Shown piece after piece: positions 13,976 through 19,151 of a stretch of DNA of 19,151 nucleotides (positions are counted from its first letter, which is position 1; every line of letters begins with the position of its first letter). The notes beneath the pieces are model-generated. The model made no database searches. It was given only the letters and a program-made list of their open reading frames with translations, and was not told the origin of the DNA. Position numbers and translations under genes: made by a program. Origin of the DNA: DAOTZU01 sp034433995. Its GTDB lineage: Bacteria > Chloroflexota > Anaerolineae > UBA1429. The stretch spans positions 1-19,151 of the forward strand of contig DAOTZU010000121.1 of NCBI GenBank assembly GCA_034433995.1, in the 5' to 3' direction.

Positions 13976-14047
13976 AGCGGAAGACGAGATTCGAACTCGC
14001 GACCCTCTCCTTGGCAAGGAGATGCTCTACCACTGAGCCACTTCCGC
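13976..14047 (-). tRNA. tRNA-Gly (GCC)
   Basis: A 72-nt cloverleaf: acceptor GCGGAAG/CTTCCGC, D arm GCTCAGTGGTAGAGC, anticodon loop TTGCCAA (GCC) on stem TCTCC/GGAGA, T loop TTCGAAT, discriminator T. CCA is not encoded. Confidence 0.96.
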
Positions 14048-14073
14048 ATGTCGGCGGTCTTGACCCGCCCAGG

Positions 14074-14146
14074 TGCCGAAGCCCAGACTTGAACTGGGGA
14101 CACCTTGATTTTCAGTCAAGTGCTCTACCAACTGAGCTACCTCGGC
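14074..14146 (-). tRNA. tRNA-Phe (GAA)
   Basis: A 73-nt cloverleaf: acceptor GCCGAGG/CTTCGGC, D arm GCTCAGTTGGTAGAGC, anticodon stem CTTGA/TCAAG with loop CTGAAAA (GAA), T arm CCCAG-TTCAAGT-CTGGG, discriminator A. It is the first tRNA downstream of the consensus promoter. Confidence 0.96.
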
Positions 14147-14164
14147 ACACCTTTGACGCCAAAA

Positions 14165-14193
14165 ATTATAGCATGAGCACAAGTGGGTGTCAA
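14165..14193 (-). promoter_or_regulatory. Full-consensus promoter of the tRNA cluster
   Basis: On the minus strand TTGACA (14188-14193), exactly 17 bp, then TATAAT (14165-14170): a perfect sigma70 consensus, as expected for a stable-RNA operon Phe-Gly-Cys. Confidence 0.85.
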
Positions 14194-14196
14194 GTT

Positions 14197-14225
14197 TTGC
14201 CTTTTCGCGGCCAAGGGATTATAAT
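14197..14225 (+). promoter_or_regulatory. Promoter of ileS
   Basis: -35 TTGCCT (14197-14202), a 17-bp spacer and perfect -10 TATAAT (14220-14225) predict a start near 14232. Its -35 lies 3 bp from the -35 of the divergent tRNA promoter. Confidence 0.7.
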
Positions 14226-14231
14226 GAGGGC

Positions 14232-14496
14232 GCGAACGGCGATGACGGAGACGAGTACGTCGGTTCGCCCGTCCAGAGAGCCCACGGGCGGTGCGAGTGG
14301 GCATGCGAGGACCGGCGGAAAATCCCTCCCGAGCCGGCGGGTGAACGGCCCCGCCTTGGGGCGCCAGTAGCCCGGCCCGGATTGGCCGACCGTTACCCCG
14401 GCCGGGGAGTGATGGCTCCCCAACGAGTGGGCACATGGTGCCAAAAAGGGTGGTACCGCGGGTTGAGCGCCCGTCCCTGCCGGGGACGGGCTTTTT
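14232..14496 (+). promoter_or_regulatory. T-box riboswitch of ileS with AUC specifier
   Basis: Stem I spans about 14237-14336 (CGGC pairing with GCCG). It contains GATGA near the base, AGTA and GAA of the loop E motif, the distal CCAGAGAG and GGTGCGAG motifs, and the specifier ATC at 14322-14324, an isoleucine codon. The T-box core AGGGTGGTACCGCG is at 14447-14460. The terminator is GCCCGTCCC/GGGACGGGC (14469-14491) followed by TTTTT. Uncharged tRNA-Ile should pair with the specifier and T-box bulge, favour the antiterminator and allow ileS transcription. This is a long, transcriptional-type T-box. Confidence 0.94.
14469..14496 (+). terminator. T-box intrinsic terminator
   Basis: A 9-bp GC-rich stem (14469-14477 with 14483-14491), a 5-nt loop and a run of five T form the OFF state of the ileS leader. 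Confidence 0.88.
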
Positions 14497-14525
14497 GTTA
14501 TCTCGACTGTGGGGAGGTCCCAACA

Positions 14526-17500
14526 ATGGATGATCCCAGCCGCTATCTGGCCTATTTCCAACCGGTGGAGCCCCAGGTGGATTTCGACGCCCTGGAGCGC
14601 AGCGTCAACGCCTTTTGGGAGGCCCATCACACCTTTGAGCGTTCCGTGCAGGAGCGCGATGTGGCCGATAGTTTCGTCTTTTACGATGGCCCCCCCTTCG
14701 CCACGGGCCTGCCCCATTACGGCCACATCCTCACCAGCATCATCAAGGACGTGGTGCCCCGCTTTTACACCATGCTGGGCAAGCGGGTGGAGCGGCGTTG
14801 GGGCTGGGATTGCCACGGCGTCCCTGTGGAATTCGAGATCCAGAACCAGCTCGGCCTGGCCGGCCGCAAGGAGATCGAGGCCTACGGCATCGCCCGCTTT
14901 AACGAGGCCTGCAAGAGCATCGTCCTGCGCTACACCCAGGAATGGCGCCAGGTCATCACCCGCATCGGTCGCTGGGTGGATTTCGATAACGACTATAAGA
15001 CGATGGACACCAGCTTCATGGAGTCGGTCTGGTGGGCCTTTAAGCAGCTCTGGGAACGCGGGCTGATCTATGAGGATTACAAGGTGGTCCATTTTTCCTG
15101 GCGCTTGGGCACGCCCCTCTCCAACTTTGAGGCCACCCTGGACGATGCCTACCGCGAGCGGGAGGATCCCTCGGTGGTGGTCAGGTTCAAGCTGGAGGGC
15201 GAGGCCATCCCCACCTACGTCCTGGCCTGGACCACCACCCCCTGGACCCTGCCCAGCAACATGGCCCTGGCGGTGAGCGCCACCATCCCCTACGTTTTGA
15301 TCGAACGCGAGGAGGACGGCCGCAAGGTGCGCTACATCCTGGCCAAGACGCTGCTGGACCAACATTTCAAGCCGGGCAGCTACACCCTTGTGGACGAGTT
15401 CCGGGGCGATGCCCTGCGCGGCCGCAGCTATGAGCCCATCTTTCCCTATTTCCAAGAGAAAAGGGCCGAGGGCGCTTTTCGCATCCACCTGGCCGATTTC
15501 GTCTCCGACGTGGACGGTACCGGTGTGGTGCACATCGCGCCGGCCTTTGGCGAGGACGACTTTGAACTGCGCAAGCGCGAGGGGTTCCCCTTGGTGAACC
15601 CGGTGGATGATGCCGGCAACTTTACCGCGCCGGTGCAAGATTATGTGGGGATGAACGTCTTTGAGGCCAACCCGCGCATCGTGGAGCAGTTGCGCCGCGA
15701 GGGGAAGCTCTTTGCCAAAAAGACCATCGTCCACGCCTATCCCCATTGCTGGCGCACCGATACGCCCCTCATCTATCGCGCCATCTCCTCGTGGTACGTC
15801 CGTGTCTCGGAGCACCGCGAGGATCTTTTGCGGGCCAACGCCCAGATCAACTGGTACCCAGAGAATATCAAGGACGGCATTTTCGGCAATTGGTTGGCCA
15901 ACGCCCGGGATTGGGCCATCTCTCGCAGCCGTTACTGGGGCACGCCGCTGCCCATCTGGCGCTGCGCGGCCTGTGGCGCGGTGGACGTGGTGGGCTCCAT
16001 CGCCGAGCTAGAAGAGAAATCAGGACACAAAGGGATCACCGATCTGCATCGCCAGTACATTGATGATCTCACCTGGGCCTGCGCCTGCGGCGGCGTCATG
16101 CGGCGGGTGCCCGATGTTTTGGATTGTTGGTTCGAATCGGGCAGCATGCCCTATGGCCAGAGCCACTATCCCTTTGAGAACCGCGAGTGGTTCGAGGCCA
16201 ACTTCCCGGCCGATTTCATCGTCGAGTACATCGCCCAGACCCGGGGCTGGTTCTATACCCTGGTGGTGTTGAGCGCCCTGCTCTTTGACAAGCCGCCCTT
16301 CTCCAACTGTATCGTCCACGGCAACCTGCTGGCCGCCGATGGCCGCAAGATGAGCAAGCGGCTCAAGAACTATCCGGACCCCATGGACGTCGTCCGGCGG
16401 TACGGGGCCGACGCATTGCGTCTTTATCTCATGTCCAGCCCGGTGATCACCAATCAGGATGTGCCCTTCCTGGAGGAGGGCGTGCGCGATGCCATGCGCA
16501 ACGTGATCCTGCCCCTGTGGAACGCCTTCAGCTTCCTCACCCGTTACGCCGAGCTGGACGGCTGGCGCCCCGACCCCTCCGCCGCGCCCGCGCCCAAGAG
16601 CGAGCTGGATCGCTGGATCCTGGCCCTGGTGGATAAGCTGGGCCAGGAGGTCAAGGCGGCCATGTTGCGCTACGACATTCGTGGCAATGTGGCCCTCATC
16701 CAGAACTTTGTGGATGCCCTGACCAACTGGTATATCCGCCGCTCGCGGCGCCGCTTCTGGCGCTCCGGCGATGACGCCGACAAGCGTGCCGCCTACGAGA
16801 CGCTGCATAGCGTGTTGGTCACTCTGAGCAAGATCGCCGCGCCGCTGATCCCCTTTGTCTGCGAGGTGATCTACAAGAACCTCACCGGCGAGGAATCGGT
16901 GCATCTGCAACGTTGGCCCGAGCCCCAAGGCTGGGAGGAGCAGGAACTCTTGGAGCGCATGGCCACCGTCCGCGAGGTGGTGGCCATGGCCCTGAGCTTG
17001 CGAGGGGCGGCGCAGATCAAAGTGCGCCAGCCGCTGCAGCGGCTGTTGGTGCGCACCGACGTGCCCCTCAGCGCCGGCGACCTGGAGCTGATCCGCGACG
17101 AGGTGAACGTCAAAGAGGTGCTCCTTTTGGAGCGCACCGACGCCTATGCCCGGCCCTTGGGGGTGGTGGACCAGCGCGCCATCGGTCCCCGCTTCCGGGG
17201 CGATACGCCCAAGATCGTGGCCGCGGCCCGGGAGGGGCGCTTTGAGCGCTTGCCCGATGGCACCATCCGTGTGGCGGGCAATCCCGCCTGGATCTTGGCC
17301 CCCGACGAGATCGCCATCCATTACGAGGCCAAGGAGGGCTATGCTGCCGAGGCCCAGCGGGATACAGTGGTGGTGCTGGACCTGGAGATCACCGAGGCCT
17401 TGCGCCACGAGGGCTTGGTACGCGACCTGGTGCGCCAGATCCAGACCCTGCGCAAGGAGGCCGACTACCGGTTGGACGACCGGATCACCGTGGGCCTCTG

Positions 17501-17666
17501 GAGCCTGGATGACGACCTGCGCGCCGCCGTCAAGGCCTTTGAGGAGTACTTGCGCGCCGAGACCCTCTGCACCGCCCTGGTGCTGGAGGATGACCAAGGC
17601 CCCTGGGATCGCCGCGAGCGCGTGCAGGTGGGCGAGGCCGAGATCGAGGTGGCCATCAGAAGATAG
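14526..17666 (+). CDS. ileS: Isoleucyl-tRNA synthetase, type 2 (long form)
   Basis: This 1046-aa class I synthetase charges tRNA-Ile. The HIGH-type motif is HYGH (64-67) in PPFATGLPHYGH and the KMSKS-type motif is KMSKR (608-612) in KMSKRLKNYPDP. The editing CP1 domain lies between them (WTTTPWTLPSN, then GTGVVHIAPAFGEDD). Length and these signature variants match the type 2, eukaryote-like IleRS, which in known cases is naturally less sensitive to mupirocin; standard bacterial type 1 enzymes are about 930 aa. The start is the ATG at 14526 with GGGGAGG 8 nt upstream; the long open frame before it is T-box leader. Control is by the T-box. A tandem repeat begins directly after the stop. Confidence 0.97.
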   Translation: MDDPSRYLAYFQPVEPQVDFDALERSVNAFWEAHHTFERSVQERDVADSFVFYDGPPFATGLPHYGHILTSIIKDVVPRFYTMLGKRVERRWGWDCHGVPVEFEIQNQLGLAGRKEIEAYGIARFNEACKSIVLRYTQEWRQVITRIGRWVDFDNDYKTMDTSFMESVWWAFKQLWERGLIYEDYKVVHFSWRLGTPLSNFEATLDDAYREREDPSVVVRFKLEGEAIPTYVLAWTTTPWTLPSNMALAVSATIPYVLIEREEDGRKVRYILAKTLLDQHFKPGSYTLVDEFRGDALRGRSYEPIFPYFQEKRAEGAFRIHLADFVSDVDGTGVVHIAPAFGEDDFELRKREGFPLVNPVDDAGNFTAPVQDYVGMNVFEANPRIVEQLRREGKLFAKKTIVHAYPHCWRTDTPLIYRAISSWYVRVSEHREDLLRANAQINWYPENIKDGIFGNWLANARDWAISRSRYWGTPLPIWRCAACGAVDVVGSIAELEEKSGHKGITDLHRQYIDDLTWACACGGVMRRVPDVLDCWFESGSMPYGQSHYPFENREWFEANFPADFIVEYIAQTRGWFYTLVVLSALLFDKPPFSNCIVHGNLLAADGRKMSKRLKNYPDPMDVVRRYGADALRLYLMSSPVITNQDVPFLEEGVRDAMRNVILPLWNAFSFLTRYAELDGWRPDPSAAPAPKSELDRWILALVDKLGQEVKAAMLRYDIRGNVALIQNFVDALTNWYIRRSRRRFWRSGDDADKRAAYETLHSVLVTLSKIAAPLIPFVCEVIYKNLTGEESVHLQRWPEPQGWEEQELLERMATVREVVAMALSLRGAAQIKVRQPLQRLLVRTDVPLSAGDLELIRDEVNVKEVLLLERTDAYARPLGVVDQRAIGPRFRGDTPKIVAAAREGRFERLPDGTIRVAGNPAWILAPDEIAIHYEAKEGYAAEAQRDTVVVLDLEITEALRHEGLVRDLVRQIQTLRKEADYRLDDRITVGLWSLDDDLRAAVKAFEEYLRAETLCTALVLEDDQGPWDRRERVQVGEAEIEVAIRR

Positions 17667-17669
17667 ACT

Positions 17670-17884
17670 GGGACGCAGATGAACGCAGATGGGACGGATG
17701 GAACACAGATTCCGATCCGTGTGCATCTGCCTGATCCGCGTTCATCCGCGTCCCGTCATGCGCCGGCCTGCAGACGCGGATGGACACGGATGGGATGAAT
17801 GGACACGGATGGCACCGGGATGCTGATCCGTGTGCATCCGCCTGATCCGCGTTCATCCGCGTTCCGTCATGCGCCGGCCTGCAG
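17670..17884. repeat. Tandem repeat of two ~111-bp units between ileS and ldh
   Basis: A 60-bp block at 17714-17773 recurs at 17825-17884 with two differences, a period of 111 bp. The preceding parts of each unit are looser copies rich in GACGCRGATG and GGACACGGATG. The first half of each unit is roughly complementary to the second half (GGACGCAGATGAACGC against GCGTTCATCCGCGTCC), so each could form a long imperfect hairpin. The last 18 bp of the second block are the final codons and stop of the dehydrogenase gene; the first block contains a copy of them. Confidence 0.8.
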
Positions 17885-18937
17885 GACGAGGGGGGAGACG
17901 CCCAAGCGGGAGGCCATCTCCTGGAAGAGGGTTACCACATCCTCGGCCAGGGGGATCCCCTCCGCCCGGTTGCGCGCCGCGGCGCGGGCCTCGGGCTCGC
18001 CGGGGACCAACACCTCCTCGAACCCTTCCTCCGTGGGCATCTCCTTGACCGAGGCGATGAGCCAATCCATCCGCGCCTTGAATTGCTCCAACGGCATGAA
18101 CGCCCCGACATCCAGGGCGCCGAAAAAGTGTCCGGTGTTGGAGGGGCGGGAGGGATCCTTGAAGAGGGGGCCGATCTCCCGGCCGATGGCCGCCCCGGTG
18201 AGGACGGAGCAGAGGACCTCCACCATCAGCGCCAGGCCGTAGCCCTTGTAGCCGCCCAAAGGCAAGAGGCGCCCCTTCTCCACGGCCCGTGGGTCGGTGG
18301 TGGGGCGGCCGTGCTCATCCACCGCCCAGCCCAGGGGGATGGGTTTCCCTTCGATGGCGGCCAGCTGGATCTTGCCCCTGGAGACCACCGTGGTGGCCAT
18401 ATCCAGGATGATGGGGCCGCGCACGCCGCCGGGCACGGCCATGCATAGCGGGTTGGTGCCCAAGGCCATCTCGCGTCCGCCGTAGGGGGCCACGTTGGGC
18501 ACGGCGCTGGTGGCGCTGAAACCGATCATCCCCCAAGGCAGCGCCAGCCGGGCGTAAAGGAAGGCTGCGCCGAAATGGGAGCTGTGGCGCACCCCCACCC
18601 AGCCCGAACGGTGTTCCCGGGCCAACTCCAGGGCCAGCTCCATGGCGTAGCGGCCCACCACCGCCCCTGGCCCGTTATCCCCATCCACCACGGCCACGCT
18701 GCCGGAGCGCTCCACCACCCGCGGGCGAGGATTGGGGTTGATCCCTCCCGCCTGCAACCGTTTTACATAGGGCTCCAAGAGCCGCGAGACGCCGTGGCTT
18801 CCCAGGCCGTGCAGCTCGCCCTGCACCAGGTTATCGGCCACGATGGCGGCGTTCTCCGCCGAGCACCCTGCCGCCTGAAAGATGGCCACGGTGAAGCGAT
18901 ACAACTCTTTTTCGGCCACACGATGATAGACGACCAT
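17867..18937 (-). CDS. Ldh2 family malate/L-lactate (ureidoglycolate-type) dehydrogenase
   Basis: This 356-aa cytosolic NAD(P)-dependent oxidoreductase belongs to the Ldh2/MDH2/AllD family, which is unrelated to classical LDH/MDH. Family signatures: ELHGLGSHGVSRL (41-53, with H48 and R52), VRHSSHFGAA (117-125), NVAPYGG, MALGTNPLC (157-165), ILDMATTVVSRGKI and LGGYKGYGLA. The 2-hydroxy-acid substrate (malate, lactate, ureidoglycolate, sulfolactate or another) cannot be set from sequence. The start is the ATG at 18937 with GGGGAGA 5 nt upstream and a promoter at 18967-18995. Length is normal (about 340-360 aa). Its last codons lie within the 111-bp tandem repeat. Confidence 0.92.
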   Translation of the reverse strand: MVVYHRVAEKELYRFTVAIFQAAGCSAENAAIVADNLVQGELHGLGSHGVSRLLEPYVKRLQAGGINPNPRPRVVERSGSVAVVDGDNGPGAVVGRYAMELALELAREHRSGWVGVRHSSHFGAAFLYARLALPWGMIGFSATSAVPNVAPYGGREMALGTNPLCMAVPGGVRGPIILDMATTVVSRGKIQLAAIEGKPIPLGWAVDEHGRPTTDPRAVEKGRLLPLGGYKGYGLALMVEVLCSVLTGAAIGREIGPLFKDPSRPSNTGHFFGALDVGAFMPLEQFKARMDWLIASVKEMPTEEGFEEVLVPGEPEARAAARNRAEGIPLAEDVVTLFQEMASRLGVSPLVLQAGA

Positions 18938-18966
18938 GCGCTCTCCCCAAGACGGTGTTGCGGGCT

Positions 18967-18995
18967 ATGATAGCCGGTAGATACGGCCACGTCAA
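18967..18995 (-). promoter_or_regulatory. Promoter of the Ldh2-type dehydrogenase gene
   Basis: On the minus strand -35 TTGACG (18990-18995), a 17-bp spacer and -10 TATCAT (18967-18972). The -35 lies 5 bp from the end of repeat element B. Confidence 0.65.
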
Positions 18996-19000
18996 TCGAG

Positions 19001-19132
19001 GGTGTCGAAAAAAGGCGTGTAGGCCTTGCCCGCCGTCGGATAGAATCCGACGGCTCTGCTTGCCAAGCCCGCGGCGCGGGCTTACCATCCCCAGACGTCG
19101 GTTTCTAACCGACGGGGGCATTTCTCGACACC
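19001..19132 (-). repeat. MITE-like multi-hairpin element, copy B
   Basis: About 132 bp, the reverse complement of copy A with roughly nine tenths identity by eye. All three hairpins are kept; the loop of the GCCGTCGGAT hairpin differs by one base and the stem is unchanged. Its terminal inverted repeats are clearer than those of copy A: GGTGTCGAAAAA at 19001 and the complement of GGTGTCGAGAAA ending at 19132. No coding capacity. Confidence 0.82.
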
Positions 19133-19151
19133 TTCTCGCCCATGGGATTTG

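Noticed and set aside
14187..14525. N-terminal extension of ileS
   Set aside because: This stretch is the promoter and T-box leader; the open frame is accidental.
16020..17726. Long minus-strand open frame (568 codons) opposite ileS
   Set aside because: It is antisense to an unmistakable synthetase, low in complexity and rich in G, A, H and Q, as expected from GC-biased codons read backwards. The same applies to the long antisense frames at 14190-15815 and 10894-12372.
17670..17884. CRISPR array
   Set aside because: Only two units, 111-bp period, and the units are similar throughout instead of having short identical repeats with unique spacers; no cas genes.
4905..19132. Composite transposon bounded by the two inverted elements
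   Set aside because: The 14 kb between them is ordinary core-metabolism content with no transposase, and such repeats are usually dispersed. The placement is more likely chance.

Overview
The window is a GC-rich, tightly packed bacterial chromosome segment. I read it as Chloroflexota, probably Anaerolineae-like, with moderate confidence. The grounds are an inference from gene content: two uroporphyrinogen-decarboxylase-like methyltransferase proteins, a long type-2 IleS behind a T-box, a SAM-I riboswitch, tRNA genes without encoded CCA, dispersed hairpin repeats and many GTG/TTG starts. No rRNA, CRISPR array, transposase or prophage gene is visible.

Layout, left to right. A TauE/SafE permease (-) lies divergent to tyrS (+), which has a sigma70-like promoter and a short structured leader; a small membrane protein follows tyrS after a 34-bp perfect inverted repeat. 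A TtcA-like tRNA thiolation enzyme (-) lies divergent to an Rrf2 regulator (+) with a promoter and a likely self-operator. A DUF1461/TIGR01906 membrane protein (-) comes next, then a 132-bp multi-hairpin MITE-like element. A two-gene (+) unit encodes a zinc-site URO-D/MtaA-like protein and an uncharacterised 184-aa protein. A (-) operon encodes a clan GH-A-like hydrolase, an orphan YgiT-type zinc-finger protein and a GT-C membrane glycosyltransferase. A second URO-D family gene (+) is divergent from that operon.

From 10.9 to 13.8 kb there is a (-) operon of a Cys/Met-metabolism PLP enzyme followed by aspartate kinase. It is preceded by a SAM-I riboswitch with a readable terminator/antiterminator switch and a second hairpin. 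A (-) tRNA cluster (Phe-Gly-Cys) has a full-consensus promoter that lies back to back with the promoter of ileS (+). The ileS leader is a T-box with an AUC specifier, the 14-nt T-box core and an intrinsic terminator. After ileS there is a tandem repeat that runs into the 3' end of an Ldh2-type malate/L-lactate dehydrogenase gene (-). The window ends with a second, oppositely oriented copy of the 132-bp element.

The segment combines translation (TyrRS, IleRS, three tRNAs, tRNA thiolation) with sulfur and aspartate-family metabolism, and much of it is under RNA-based control. The least explained parts are the 132-bp element whose ends abut promoters, the GH-A/zinc-finger/GT-C operon, and the 184-aa partner of the URO-D protein.
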